Below, in pieces: positions 41,992 to 52,143 of a stretch of 64,000 bases of DNA. The notes beneath the pieces were generated by a model that was not told the DNA's origin, made no database searches, and worked only from the letters and a program-made list of their open reading frames with translations. Location: NCBI RefSeq assembly GCF_000718305.1, contig NZ_JOFQ01000014.1:62001-126000 (forward strand), read 5' to 3'. The number at the start of each line of letters is the position of its first letter. Position 1 is the stretch's first letter. The DNA is from Streptomyces niger (GTDB lineage Bacteria; Actinomycetota; Actinomycetes; Streptomycetales; Streptomycetaceae). Position numbers and translations under genes: made by a program.

Positions 41992-44900
41992 GTGAGTTCC
42001 TCCCCCTCGGCGATTCCGCAGCCCCGGCCGTACCCACGGCCGGAGCGGCGGGGTGCGCCCGGCGCGTACCGTCTGGTCCGCAGCCGGCTCGACGCGGTGC
42101 GTCCTCCTGCCTTGGACGCACGTCAGCGCCGAGTGGTTGACCACGAGGACGGCCCGCTGCTCGTGCTCGCCGGTCCCGGTACGGGCAAGACCACGACGCT
42201 CGTCGAGGCGGTCACCCGGCGGGTGCGGGAGGGCACCGACCCCGAGCGGATCCTCGTCCTGACCTTCAGCCGCAAGGCCGCCGTCGAACTGCGCGACCGG
42301 ATGGCGGCCCGGCTGAGCCACGAAGGCCCGTCGGAGTCGGACCACGAGGGCCCGGGAGAGCCGAGACCCGGAGGCGCGGTGGAGGCGGCGGGGGCACCGG
42401 GAGCGGGAGAGGAGCCGGCGCAGGCGGCCGTTCGCCGGGCGGGCAGTCCGCAGGCCACCACCTTCCACTCCTTCTGCTACGCGCTGGTCCGCGCCCATCA
42501 GGACGCCGACCTCTTCGCCGACCCGCTGCGCCTGCTGTCCGGACCCGAGCAGGACCTCGTCGTGCGCGAGCTGCTCGCGGGCCAGGCGGAGCTGGCCCGG
42601 GAGGGCCGCGCCCCGGTCGGCTGGCCGGACGAGCTGCGGGCGTGCCTGACCACCCGCGGCTTCGCCGACGAGGTGCGCGCCGTGCTCGCCCGCAGCCGCG
42701 AGCTGGGCCTCGGCCCGAATGCGCTGGGCGAGTTCGCGCGCCGCACGGGGCGGCCCGACTGGGGTGCGGCGGCCGGCTTCCTCGCCGAGTACCTGGACGT
42801 CCTGGACGCCCAGGGGGTGCTCGACTACGCCGAGCTGGTGCACCGTGCGGTGCTGCTCGCCGAGCGCCCCGAGGTGGCGGCCGAGCTGGCACGCCGGTAC
42901 GACGCGGTCTTCGTCGACGAATACCAGGACACCGACGCCGCGCAGGTCCGGCTGCTGCATGCGCTGGCGGGGAACCGCGGGCCCGCGAGCGCCGGGGCCG
43001 GCGGCGGCCGCACCCTGGTCGCCTTCGGCGATCCCGACCAGTCCATCTACGCCTTCCGCGGTGCCGACATCAACGGCATCCTCGACTTCCCGGAGACCTT
43101 CCGGCGTGCGGACGGGGCGCCCGCACCCGTAGAGGTGCTGCGCACCGCGCGCCGTTCGGGGGCCGCGCTCGTCGCCGCCACGCGGCTGCTCACCCGCCGC
43201 ATGCCGCTCAATCGGCTGCCTGCCCGGCAGGTCAGGGAGCACCGCGAGCCGGTACCGGCGCGGGACGGCGGTCGGGTCGAGGTCTACACGTACCCGACGG
43301 CCGGCGGCGAGCTGGAGAACATCGCCGACATCCTCCGCAGGGCCCACCTGGAGGACGGCGTTCCCTGGCAGGACATGGCCGTCCTCGTACGGGCCGGCGG
43401 CCGTTCGATCCCCTCCGCACGCCGCGCCCTCACCTCGGCGGGCGTCCCCCTCGACATCGACGGTGACGACCTCCCGCTGCGGCACGAGCCCGCGGTCGCG
43501 CCGCTGCTGCTGGCGCTGCGGGTGGCGGCGACGGACGCGCCGGTGTCCGGCACGCCGAACGGGGATGGGGACGGCGACGGGGACGCGGACGCGGTCGAGG
43601 CCGGTGTCGACGTCGGGGCCGGGGAGACCCTGGACGGTCCTGACGACGCGCTGTACGGGGCCGACGGGCTGTACGGGGCCGACGGGCTGGACGGGGGCGA
43701 CGACGCGCTGGACGGGAGCGGAGACGCGCTGCACGGGGTCGACGGCGCGCCGGACGGGGGCACGGAGCCCGGCACGGCGCCGCCGGACGGCGGGCCGGCC
43801 GGGACGCCGGACGAGGCCGCGCGGGGGCGCCTGACGCCCGCCGGGACCGACGGGGGCGCCGAGACCGGCGAAGACGGCGGGAGCGAGTCCGCCGAAGCCG
43901 AGCCCGGTGCGTCGCCGGCCTCCGCCACCCGCACGCGCATCGCCCCCGAGGTGGCGACAGAGCTGCTGACCTCGCCGCTCGGCGGGATGGACGCCGCCGA
44001 TCTGCGGCGGCTCGGGCGCGCGCTCCGGGAGGAGGAGCGGGCCGCCGGCCGGACCGTGCCGCGCGCCTCGGACGTGCTGATCGCCGAGGCGCTGGACGAA
44101 CCGGAGCGCCTCGTGGCGCACGACCCGGCGTACGCACGAGGCGCGCAGCGGCTCGGCCTGCTGCTCCGCAAGGCCCGCGAGCTGCTCGCGGGCGGCGGCA
44201 CCGCCGAACAGGCGCTGTGGGAGCTGTGGGACGGGACGCCGTGGCCGGGCCGGCTCGAACGGACCGCCCGGCGCGGCGGTGCCGCGGGCCGCAACGCCGA
44301 CCGTGACCTGGACGCCGTGGTGGCCCTCTTCGAGACGGCGGCGCGCGCCGAGGAGCGCACCGGGGGCCGGGGCGCCCTGAACTTCCTGGAGGAGCTGGAC
44401 CATCAGGACATCGCCGCCGACACGCTGACCCGCCGTACGGTGCGGCCGGATGCGGTCCGTCTGATGACCGCGCACCGTTCCAAGGGCCTGGAGTGGCGCC
44501 TCGTCGTGGTCGCCGGCGTACAGGAGGGGCTCTGGCCCGACCTGCGCCGCCGCGGCTCGCTGCTGGAGGCCGACCGGATCGGCCGGGACGGCATCGCGGA
44601 ACCGCTCACCCCCGGTGCGCTGCTCGCCGAGGAACGCCGGCTGTTCTACGTGGCGGCGACCCGGGCCCGGGAACGCCTCGTGGTCACCGCCGTGAAGGCC
44701 GCGGCCGACGACGGTGACCAGCCCTCCCGCTTCCTCACCGAGCTGGGCGTCGACCCGGTCGACGTCACCGGGCGCCCCCGCCGCCCGCTCTCGGTGGCCG
44801 CCCTCGTCGCCGAGCTGCGCGCCACCGTCGTCGACCCTGCGGCCTCCGAAGCGCTGCGCACGGCCGCCGTGGAGCGGCTCGCCAGGCTGGCCTCGCTCCG

Positions 44901-45834
44901 GGACGACGAGGGCCGCCCGCTGGTGCCCGCCGCGCACCCGTACCGCTGGTGGGGCCTGTACGAGCCGACGCACAGCTCCGTACCGCTGCGTGACAAGGAC
45001 GCGCCCGTGGCACTCTCGGGCAGCGCGCTCGACCAGCTCGCCAACACCTGCGCCCTCCAGTGGTTCCTGGGCCGGGAGGTCAAGGCGGACGCGCCCGCGA
45101 CCGCCGCGCAGGGCTTCGGCAACGTGGTGCACGTGTTGGCCGACGAGGTCGCCTCCGGCCGTACCCCGGCCGACCTCGCCGTCCTGATGGAGCGGCTGGA
45201 TTCCGTGTGGGACTCGCTCGCCTTCGATGCGCCGTGGAAGTCGCGTCAGGAGAAGGACAGCGCACGCGCCGCCCTGGAGCGCTTCCTGCGCTGGCACGTC
45301 ATGGAGCGCGAGACGCTCGGCCGCGCCACGGTCGCCACCGAGCACGGCTTCGACGTCACGCTGAAGGCCGGCGCCGCGGAGGAGTACGCGGTGCGTATCC
45401 GCGGCAGCATGGACCGTGTCGAGGCCGACGCCGACGGCCGTGCGTACGTCGTGGACTTCAAGACTGGCAAGAGCCGGCCGACCGGCCCTGAGGTGGCCCG
45501 GCATCCGCAGCTCGCCGTGTACCAGCTCGCGGTGCGCGAGGGAGCCGTCGACGAGGTCTTCGGGGGGCGCACCCCGGAGCCCGGGGGAGCGGAGCTGGTG
45601 CACCTGCGCCAGGGCGCCGCCAAGAAGGACGGCGGCGACGCGCTCCCCGTGGTGCAGGCGCAGCAGCCCCTGGCGGGCGAGGGGGCGGGCGACTGGGTGG
45701 GCGACCTGCTGGCCACCGCCGCCGGCCGTGTTCTGGAGGAGCGCTTCGTCCCCTCGACCGGGCAGCACTGCACGCACTGCGCCTTCAAGAGCTCCTGCTC
45801 GGCGCGGCCCGAGGGGCAGCACGTCGTCGAGTGA
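41992..45834 (+). CDS. adnA: AdnA subunit of the AdnAB helicase-nuclease
   Basis: Protein of 1280 residues. The UvrD/Rep-type motor has Walker A GPGTGKTT (about residue 60), VFVDEYQDTDAAQ (about 305), GDPDQSIYAFRGAD, and late motifs VRLMTAHRSKGLEW and YVAATRARERLVV. The C-terminal RecB-like nuclease has GSMDRVEADADGRAYVVDFK, and the probable 4Fe-4S ligands are Cys in ANTCALQWFL plus CTHC and SSC at the end. An acidic, repetitive insert of about 130 residues (43555-43935) splits the motor. AdnAB resects double-strand breaks in actinobacteria. The start is GTG 41992; the Shine-Dalgarno is weak. Rv3202c is the counterpart. Confidence 0.92.
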   Translation: MSSSPSAIPQPRPYPRPERRGAPGAYRLVRSRLDAVRPPALDARQRRVVDHEDGPLLVLAGPGTGKTTTLVEAVTRRVREGTDPERILVLTFSRKAAVELRDRMAARLSHEGPSESDHEGPGEPRPGGAVEAAGAPGAGEEPAQAAVRRAGSPQATTFHSFCYALVRAHQDADLFADPLRLLSGPEQDLVVRELLAGQAELAREGRAPVGWPDELRACLTTRGFADEVRAVLARSRELGLGPNALGEFARRTGRPDWGAAAGFLAEYLDVLDAQGVLDYAELVHRAVLLAERPEVAAELARRYDAVFVDEYQDTDAAQVRLLHALAGNRGPASAGAGGGRTLVAFGDPDQSIYAFRGADINGILDFPETFRRADGAPAPVEVLRTARRSGAALVAATRLLTRRMPLNRLPARQVREHREPVPARDGGRVEVYTYPTAGGELENIADILRRAHLEDGVPWQDMAVLVRAGGRSIPSARRALTSAGVPLDIDGDDLPLRHEPAVAPLLLALRVAATDAPVSGTPNGDGDGDGDADAVEAGVDVGAGETLDGPDDALYGADGLYGADGLDGGDDALDGSGDALHGVDGAPDGGTEPGTAPPDGGPAGTPDEAARGRLTPAGTDGGAETGEDGGSESAEAEPGASPASATRTRIAPEVATELLTSPLGGMDAADLRRLGRALREEERAAGRTVPRASDVLIAEALDEPERLVAHDPAYARGAQRLGLLLRKARELLAGGGTAEQALWELWDGTPWPGRLERTARRGGAAGRNADRDLDAVVALFETAARAEERTGGRGALNFLEELDHQDIAADTLTRRTVRPDAVRLMTAHRSKGLEWRLVVVAGVQEGLWPDLRRRGSLLEADRIGRDGIAEPLTPGALLAEERRLFYVAATRARERLVVTAVKAAADDGDQPSRFLTELGVDPVDVTGRPRRPLSVAALVAELRATVVDPAASEALRTAAVERLARLASLRDDEGRPLVPAAHPYRWWGLYEPTHSSVPLRDKDAPVALSGSALDQLANTCALQWFLGREVKADAPATAAQGFGNVVHVLADEVASGRTPADLAVLMERLDSVWDSLAFDAPWKSRQEKDSARAALERFLRWHVMERETLGRATVATEHGFDVTLKAGAAEEYAVRIRGSMDRVEADADGRAYVVDFKTGKSRPTGPEVARHPQLAVYQLAVREGAVDEVFGGRTPEPGGAELVHLRQGAAKKDGGDALPVVQAQQPLAGEGAGDWVGDLLATAAGRVLEERFVPSTGQHCTHCAFKSSCSARPEGQHVVE
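43555..43935 (+). repeat. Acidic low-complexity insert in adnA
   Basis: In-frame GACGGG/GACGCG-rich repeats encode Asp/Gly-rich units such as ALYGADGLYGADGLDGG and DALDGSGDALHGVDG. The insert is longer than expected for the helicase family at this position and looks like slippage-driven growth. Confidence 0.7.
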
Positions 45835-45897
45835 CGGTCCGCCCCACTGACCGGCGGGTTTGCTCCGTTGTCAGTGCCGCCCGTTACCGTCTCGGAC

Positions 45898-48800
45898 GTG
45901 TCCGCACGCATCACCGACCCCGAACAGCTCAAGGAGCTGCTGGGCATCCCCTTCACCCCGGAGCAGCTGGCCTGCATCACGGCGCCGCCCGCTCCGCAGG
46001 TGATCGTGGCCGGCGCGGGGTCCGGCAAGACGACGGTGATGGCCGCGCGCGTGGTGTGGCTGGTGGGCACCGGACAGGTCGCCCCCGAGCGGGTCCTCGG
46101 TCTCACCTTCACGAACAAGGCCGCAGGTGAGCTGGGTGAGCGGGTGCGCGCCGCCCTGCTCGCCGCCGGCGTGACCGACCCCGACCCGGCGCCCGGCCAC
46201 GGGAGCGCCGTCGACGAGGCTCCCGGCGAGCCGCACATCTCCACGTACCACGCTTTCGCAGGCCAACTCCTGAAGGACCACGGCCTGCGCATCGGTGTCG
46301 AGCCCAGCGCCCGCCTGCTCGCCGACGCCACCCGCTTCCAGCTCGCCGCCCGGGTGCTGCGCGAGGCGCCGGGCCCGTATCCCGCGCTCACCACCTCGCT
46401 GCCCACCCTCGTGGAGGACCTGCTCGCCCTCGACGGCGAGCTGGCCGAACACCTCGTCACCCCCGAGGAGCTGCGCGCGTACGACACCCGGCTGCTCGCC
46501 GAGCTGGGTGCCGCCAAACTCAGCAACGCCGAACTGCGCAAGGTCCCCGAAGCGGTGCAGGGCCGCCTGGAGCTGCTCGACCTGGTCGGCGCGTACCGCA
46601 GCGAGAAGCGCCGCCGCGACCTCCTCGACTTCGGCGACCAGATCGCCCTCTCCGCGACCCTCGCCACCACCCGCGCCGAAGTGGGCAGCCAGCTGCGCGA
46701 GGAGTTCGCCGTCGTCCTGCTGGACGAGTACCAGGACACCTCGGTGGCCCAGCGGCTGCTGCTCTCCGGGCTCTTCGGCGGGGGCACCGGCCACGCCGTC
46801 ACCGCCGTGGGCGACCCCTGCCAGGCCATCTACGGCTGGCGCGGCGCCTCGGTGGCGAACCTCGACGACTTCCCCCGGCACTTCCCGTTCGCCGACGGCA
46901 GTCCGGCGCGCCGCTTCGCACTCAGCGAGAACCGCCGCAGTGGCGGCCGCCTCCTGGACCTCGCCAACGGCCTGGCCGCCCCGCTGCGCGAGCGCCACGA
47001 AGGCGTCGAGGCCCTGCGGCCCGCGCCGGGCGCCGAGCGCGACGGCGTCGTGCGCTGCGCCCTGCTGCCCACCCACGCCGACGAGATGCGCTGGCTCGCC
47101 GACTCCCTCGCCCACCTCGTCCGTACGGGCACGCCGCCCGGTGAGATCGCCGTCCTGTGCCGTACGGCCGGCGATTTCGCCCGCATCCAGGGCGAGCTGG
47201 TGGCCCGCGACATCCCCGTGGAGGTCGTCGGCCTCTCCGGGCTGCTGCACCTCCCCGAGGTCGCCGACCTGGTCGCCGTCTGCGAGGTGCTGCAGGACCC
47301 CACGGCCAACGCCGCTCTGGTCCGCCTCCTCGTCGGGCCGCGCTGGCGCATCGGCCCCCGGGACCTCGCCCTGCTGGGCCGCCTCGCCCGTACGCTCGTC
47401 CACCGCGACGGGCCCTCCGACGACCCCGAGCGCCGCCTCGCCGAGGCCGTCGAGGGCACCGACCCGGCCGAGGTGATCTCGCTCGCCGACGCCCTGGACA
47501 CGTTCCTCGGGACGGACGGCGCCGCTCCCGAGGGCGACGCTCCGGGGGCCGGGCTGCCCTTCTCGGCCGACGCCAGGGTCCGCTTCGCTCACCTCGCCGC
47601 CGAGCTGCGCGACCTGCGCCGCTCCCTCGGCGACCCGCTGATGGACGTCCTGCACCGTGTCCTGGCCACCACGGGCCTCGACGTCGAGCTGTCCGCCTCG
47701 CCGCACGCCTTGGCCGCCCGCCGCCGCGAGACCCTGGGCTCCTTCCTCGACATCGCCGCGGGGTTCGCCGCCCTGGACGGCGAGGCCACGCTGCTCGCCT
47801 TCCTCGGGTTCCTCCGCACCGCCGTGCAGCACGAGAAGGGCTTGGACAGCTCCCTCCCGGGGGGCGAGAACACCGTCAAGGTCCTGACCGCGCACAAGTC
47901 CAAGGGCCTGGAGTGGGACGTGGTCGCGGTCCCCGGACTGGTCGAGAAGCAGTTCCCCAGCAGCCGGGCCCGCGAGTCCTGGACCAGCCAGGCCAAGGTG
48001 CTGCCGCACGCCCTGCGCGGCGACGCCGACACCCTGCCCGACGTACCGGCATGGGACAGCCGCGGCATGAAGGCCTTCAAGGAGGCGATGAAGGACCATC
48101 AGGCCACCGAGGAGCTGCGCCTCGGGTACGTCACGTTCACCCGTCCCCGCTCCCTGCTGCTCGGCTCCGGCCACTGGTGGGGGCCCGACCAGAAGAAGCC
48201 GCGCGGCCCGTCCGCCTTCCTGGAGGCGCTGCGCACGCACTGCGAGGCGGGCCACGGCGAGATCGAGGAGTGGGCCGACCCGCCCGAGGAGGACGCGGAG
48301 AACCCCGCCCTTGTGGCCGCGGACGACGACAAGGGGGAGTGGCCGCTCCCGCTGGACCCGGAGGCGATGGCCCGCCGCCGGTCCGCGGCGGAGGCGGTAC
48401 TGGCTCGGGTGCGGCGCCTGGAGCAGGCTCCGGGGCCGGCCGGCACGGCCCCTCCCGAGCCGTCGGAACCCCCGATCGCCCCGGGCCCGGCCGACGACCC
48501 GGAATGGCCCGCCGAGGAGCCCGCCTACGAGGACGAGGAGCGGTACGGCGACCCGTACGGCGAGGACGGGGACGAGCCCTTCGCCGCGCCGTACGGTGCG
48601 GACGCGGACGAGCGGGATGAGCCGCCGCACGACGAGGACGACGCGTACGCCGCGCCGTACGACCCCTCGCACCCCGGCCACCCCGGCCACTCCGACCGTG
48701 CCGCCCCCGACCGCACCGTGCACGCACCCACCGTGCCCGCGGCCCGGGACGGCGACGAGGCGGACGCGCGGGCCTCGCTGGCCCCCGAGGAGCGACGGGC

Positions 48801-49617
48801 CGTCGCGTCCTGGGACCGCGACCTCGACGCGCTGGCGGGCGAGCTGCGCCGGTCCCGGGCCCGCGTCCAGGACGTCCCGCTGCCGTCGTCGCTCAGTGCC
48901 TCGCAGATGATGCGGCTGGCCGCCGACCCGGACGGCTTCGCGCGCGAGCTGGCCCGGCCGATGCCGCGCCCCCCGCAGCCCGGCGCGCGCCGCGGCACCC
49001 GCTTCCACGCCTGGGTCGAGTCCCGCTTCGAGGAGCTGACGCTGCCGATGCTCGGCCCCGAGGAGCTGCCCGGCGCCGACGAGGAGAGGCCGGCCGAGGA
49101 GAGCATCGCCGACGAGCGGGACCTCGCCGCCCTGAAGGAGGCCTTCGCGCGCACCCCGTACGCGCGGCGCACGCCGTACCGGGTGGAGGTGCCCGTCCAG
49201 CTCACTCTGGCGGGCCGGCTCGTCCGCGGCCGCATCGACGCCGTCTACCGCCTCGCCCCCGACCCGCAGGCGACGGGCGGTTACGACGGCCCCGTGTACG
49301 AGATCGTCGACTGGAAGACCGGCCGCAGCCAGGACGCCGACCCGCTCCAGCTGGCCCTGTACCGCCTGGCCTGGGCGGAGCAGCGCGGCGTCCCACTCAC
49401 CGCCGTGCGGGCCGCCTTCCTGTACGTGCGCAGCGGCGAGCTGGTCCGGCCCCCGAGGCTCCCCGGCCGCCGTGAGCTGGAACGCATCCTGCTCGGCGAG
49501 CACCTGGAGGGCGCCGACGGCGCGACCGCCGCAGCGGCGGTGTACGAGGGCGACGCGGCGTACCCGGCCGGTCACGGAGGTGAGACCGGCGACCGTTCGA
49601 CCCATAGGGGCCGATAG
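45898..49617 (+). CDS. adnB: AdnB subunit of the AdnAB helicase-nuclease
   Basis: Protein of 1239 residues. The motor has GAGSGKTT (about residue 40), VLLDEYQDTSVAQ (about 275), GDPCQAIYGWRGAS and VKVLTAHKSKGLEWDVVAVP. An acidic Pro/Tyr-rich linker of about 110 residues (48420-48760) follows, then the RecB-like nuclease with GRIDAVYRLAP and VYEIVDWKTGRSQDADPLQL. No terminal Fe-S cysteines are seen, unlike the preceding gene. GTG 45898 is preferred because TACCGT (45885-45890) ends seven bases before it, suggesting a leaderless transcript; TTG 45868 is the alternative. It follows adnA by 63 bases, as Rv3201c follows Rv3202c. Confidence 0.92.
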   Translation: MSARITDPEQLKELLGIPFTPEQLACITAPPAPQVIVAGAGSGKTTVMAARVVWLVGTGQVAPERVLGLTFTNKAAGELGERVRAALLAAGVTDPDPAPGHGSAVDEAPGEPHISTYHAFAGQLLKDHGLRIGVEPSARLLADATRFQLAARVLREAPGPYPALTTSLPTLVEDLLALDGELAEHLVTPEELRAYDTRLLAELGAAKLSNAELRKVPEAVQGRLELLDLVGAYRSEKRRRDLLDFGDQIALSATLATTRAEVGSQLREEFAVVLLDEYQDTSVAQRLLLSGLFGGGTGHAVTAVGDPCQAIYGWRGASVANLDDFPRHFPFADGSPARRFALSENRRSGGRLLDLANGLAAPLRERHEGVEALRPAPGAERDGVVRCALLPTHADEMRWLADSLAHLVRTGTPPGEIAVLCRTAGDFARIQGELVARDIPVEVVGLSGLLHLPEVADLVAVCEVLQDPTANAALVRLLVGPRWRIGPRDLALLGRLARTLVHRDGPSDDPERRLAEAVEGTDPAEVISLADALDTFLGTDGAAPEGDAPGAGLPFSADARVRFAHLAAELRDLRRSLGDPLMDVLHRVLATTGLDVELSASPHALAARRRETLGSFLDIAAGFAALDGEATLLAFLGFLRTAVQHEKGLDSSLPGGENTVKVLTAHKSKGLEWDVVAVPGLVEKQFPSSRARESWTSQAKVLPHALRGDADTLPDVPAWDSRGMKAFKEAMKDHQATEELRLGYVTFTRPRSLLLGSGHWWGPDQKKPRGPSAFLEALRTHCEAGHGEIEEWADPPEEDAENPALVAADDDKGEWPLPLDPEAMARRRSAAEAVLARVRRLEQAPGPAGTAPPEPSEPPIAPGPADDPEWPAEEPAYEDEERYGDPYGEDGDEPFAAPYGADADERDEPPHDEDDAYAAPYDPSHPGHPGHSDRAAPDRTVHAPTVPAARDGDEADARASLAPEERRAVASWDRDLDALAGELRRSRARVQDVPLPSSLSASQMMRLAADPDGFARELARPMPRPPQPGARRGTRFHAWVESRFEELTLPMLGPEELPGADEERPAEESIADERDLAALKEAFARTPYARRTPYRVEVPVQLTLAGRLVRGRIDAVYRLAPDPQATGGYDGPVYEIVDWKTGRSQDADPLQLALYRLAWAEQRGVPLTAVRAAFLYVRSGELVRPPRLPGRRELERILLGEHLEGADGATAAAAVYEGDAAYPAGHGGETGDRSTHRGR

Positions 49618-49627
49618 GCTCAGGGGT

Positions 49628-51028
49628 ATGAGCAGCACCCCGGACAGCGCTGTCCGCACGTACATCAGCAGCCGACGTGAGGCCTTCCTCGACGACCTGC
49701 GCGCCTGGCTGCGCATCCCCTCGGTGTCGGCCGACCCCGGCCACGCCCCCGATGTACGCCGCAGCGCCGAATGGCTGGTCGCCAAGCTCACCGAGACCGG
49801 CTTCCCGACCGCCGAGGTCTGGGAGACCGAGGGCCTGCCCGCGGTGTTCGCCGAGTGGCCGTCCGGTGACCCGGAGGCCCCGACCGTGCTCGTCTACGGC
49901 CACCACGATGTGCAGCCCGCCGCCCTGGAGGACGGCTGGCACACCGACCCCTTCGAGCCGCACACCGCCGACGGCAAGCTGTACGCGCGCGGCGCGGCCG
50001 ACGACAAGGGCCAGGTCTTCTTCCACACCCTCGGGGTGCGGGCGCACCTCGCCGCCACCGGCCGCACCGCCCCCGCCGTCAACCTCAAGCTGCTCATCGA
50101 GGGCGAGGAGGAGTCCGGCTCGCCGAACTTCCCCGCGCTGATCACCAAGCACGCGCACCGCCTCGCGTGCGACGCGGTGATCGTCTCCGACACCGGCATG
50201 TGGGCGGCGGACACGCCGACCGTGTGCACGGGCATGCGCGGCCTCACCGACTGCCAGATCGACCTCTACGGGCCCGGCCAGGACATCCACTCCGGCTCCT
50301 TCGGCGGTGCCGTGCCGAACCCGGCCACCGAGGCGGCCCGGCTGGCCGCCGCGCTGCACGACGAGGACCGCAGGGTCGCGATCCCCGGCTTCTACGACGG
50401 CGTGGTCGAGCTCACCGAACGGGAGCGGGAACTCTTCGCCGAGCTGCCCTTCGACGAGGCGGCGTGGCTGCGTACGGCGCACTCGCACGCCGCGCTCGGC
50501 GAGGCCGGCCACACCACCCTGGAACGCATCTGGGCCCGCCCCACGGCCGAGGTCAACGGCATCGGCGGCGGTTACCAGGGCCCCGGCGGCAAGACCATCG
50601 TCCCGTCCCGGGCCCAGCTGAAGCTCTCCTTCCGGCTGGTCGCCGGCCAGGACGCGGCCGCCGTCCAGGAGGCCGTCCGCACCTGGGTCGCCGAACGGCT
50701 GCCGGCCGGCATCCGCCACGAGATCACCTTCTGGGGCGCCACCCGGCCCTGCCTGACCCCGCTGGACCACCCCGCCCTGCAGTCGGTCGCCCGCGCGATG
50801 GGCCGGGCCTTCGAGCAGCAGATCCGCTTCACCCGGGAGGGCGGTTCGGGGCCCGCCGCCGACCTCCAGGACGCGCTCGGCGCCCCGGTGCTCTTCCTCG
50901 GCATCTCCGTGCCCTCCGACGGCTGGCACGCGCCCAACGAGAAGGTCGAGCTGGACCTGCTCATGAAGGGCGTCGAGACCGCGGCGTATCTGTGGGGCGA
51001 CCTGGCGGAGAACTGGCGCCCGGCATGA
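49628..51028 (+). CDS. M20 family metallopeptidase (dipeptidase)
   Basis: Protein of 466 residues. The di-zinc ligands of M20 peptidases are in place: VLVYGHHDVQP, RGAADDKGQ, EGEEESGSPNF, VSDTGMW and the late His in SDGWHAPNEK. A lid/dimerisation domain is inserted in the middle (GGGYQGPGGKTIVPSRAQLK). It probably cleaves dipeptides or acyl-amino acids in the cytoplasm. TAGGCT (49615-49620), overlapping the adnB stop, ends seven bases before ATG 49628, so a leaderless transcript from within adnB is possible. Confidence 0.9.
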   Translation: MSSTPDSAVRTYISSRREAFLDDLRAWLRIPSVSADPGHAPDVRRSAEWLVAKLTETGFPTAEVWETEGLPAVFAEWPSGDPEAPTVLVYGHHDVQPAALEDGWHTDPFEPHTADGKLYARGAADDKGQVFFHTLGVRAHLAATGRTAPAVNLKLLIEGEEESGSPNFPALITKHAHRLACDAVIVSDTGMWAADTPTVCTGMRGLTDCQIDLYGPGQDIHSGSFGGAVPNPATEAARLAAALHDEDRRVAIPGFYDGVVELTERERELFAELPFDEAAWLRTAHSHAALGEAGHTTLERIWARPTAEVNGIGGGYQGPGGKTIVPSRAQLKLSFRLVAGQDAAAVQEAVRTWVAERLPAGIRHEITFWGATRPCLTPLDHPALQSVARAMGRAFEQQIRFTREGGSGPAADLQDALGAPVLFLGISVPSDGWHAPNEKVELDLLMKGVETAAYLWGDLAENWRPA

Positions 51029-51113
51029 CCCGACCACCGCGGCCTCCCGCCGGCCCGCGCCCCGCATCCGTACGCAGCCCGCACCTCTCGCATAGGGGGA
51101 GTTGGAAACACCA

Positions 51114-52049
51114 GTGACCACCCGGATCGATCACGACGCACACCGGCCCATCACCTTCAGCGCCGACAGCGGCATCGACCGCAGCGCGCATCACCGACTC
51201 GACGAGGCCTGGCTCGCCGCGGCGTGGAGCCACCCGACGACGCGCGTCTTCGTGGTCTCCGGCGGCCAGGCCCTGGTGGACGACACCCCTGACGGCCGCA
51301 CGGAGCTGGTCATGACGCCCTCCTTCGAGGCGCCGATGACCGAGACCCACCGGTACTACCTCGGGCAGGACCAAGACGGCGTCCGCTACTTCGCGCTGCA
51401 GAAGGACTCGCTGCCGGGGCGCATGGACCAGTCCGCGCGCCCCGCGGGCCTGCGGGAAGCCGGTCTGCTGCTCTCCGAGCGCGACGCCGGTCTCCTCGTG
51501 CACGCCGTCGCGCTGGAGAACTGGCAGCGGCTGCACCGCTTCTGTTCGCGCTGCGGCGAGCGCACGGTCATCGCGGCGGCGGGCCACATCCGCCGCTGCC
51601 CGGCCTGCGGGGCCGAGCACTACCCGCGTACCGACCCGGCCGTGATCATGCTCGTCACGGACGAGGAGGACCGCGCGCTCCTGGGCCGCCAGGTGCACTG
51701 GCCCGAAGGACGGTTCTCCACGCTCGCCGGCTTCGTGGAGCCGGGCGAGTCCATCGAGCAGTCCGTGCGGCGCGAGGTCTACGAAGAGGCCGGCGTGGTC
51801 GTCGGCGACGTCGAGTACGTCGCCAGCCAGCCCTGGCCCTTCCCCTCCAGCCTGATGCTCGGCTTCATGGCGCGTGCCACCCGGCCCGAGATCCAGGTGG
51901 ACGGCGAGGAGATCGAGGAGGCCCGCTGGTTCTCCCGCGAGGACCTGCGCGACGCCTTCGAATCGGGCGAGGTACTGCCGCCGTACGGCATCTCCATCGC
52001 GGCCCGCCTGATCGAGCTCTGGTACGGGAAGCCACTGCCGAAGCCTTAG
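51114..52049 (+). CDS. nudC: NAD(+)/NADH diphosphatase NudC
   Basis: Protein of 311 residues. A four-Cys zinc ribbon (CSRC, CPAC) precedes the Nudix box GFVEPGESIEQSVRREVYEE and the NADH-specific SQPWPFPSSLMLGF motif. NudC hydrolyses NADH and removes NAD caps from RNA. GTG 51114 is chosen with GGGGGAG about 12 nt upstream; TTG 51102 is possible but too close to that site. Rv3199c is the mycobacterial counterpart. Confidence 0.95.
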   Translation: MTTRIDHDAHRPITFSADSGIDRSAHHRLDEAWLAAAWSHPTTRVFVVSGGQALVDDTPDGRTELVMTPSFEAPMTETHRYYLGQDQDGVRYFALQKDSLPGRMDQSARPAGLREAGLLLSERDAGLLVHAVALENWQRLHRFCSRCGERTVIAAAGHIRRCPACGAEHYPRTDPAVIMLVTDEEDRALLGRQVHWPEGRFSTLAGFVEPGESIEQSVRREVYEEAGVVVGDVEYVASQPWPFPSSLMLGFMARATRPEIQVDGEEIEEARWFSREDLRDAFESGEVLPPYGISIAARLIELWYGKPLPKP

Positions 52050-52065
52050 TGGCCGCGGCATGCGC

Positions 52066-52095
52066 GAGGGCCGGAACCGTGGGGTTCCGGCCCTC
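52066..52095. terminator. Bidirectional terminator between nudC and mycoredoxin gene
   Basis: GAGGGCCGGAACC (52066-52078), loop GTGG, GGTTCCGGCCCTC (52083-52095): a perfect 13-bp stem between convergent genes. Confidence 0.9.
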
Positions 52096-52143
52096 TGCGT
52101 GTCCGGCCGCACAGCGCGAGCCGCGCAATGGCGTGCGCGGGCC

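Noticed and set aside
45871..49791. 1306-codon minus-strand open frame opposite adnB (and a similar one opposite adnA)
   Set aside because: Composition is Gly/Val/Ala/Arg/Gln-rich with no domain, while the plus strand encodes complete helicase-nuclease motifs. It is a codon-bias shadow.
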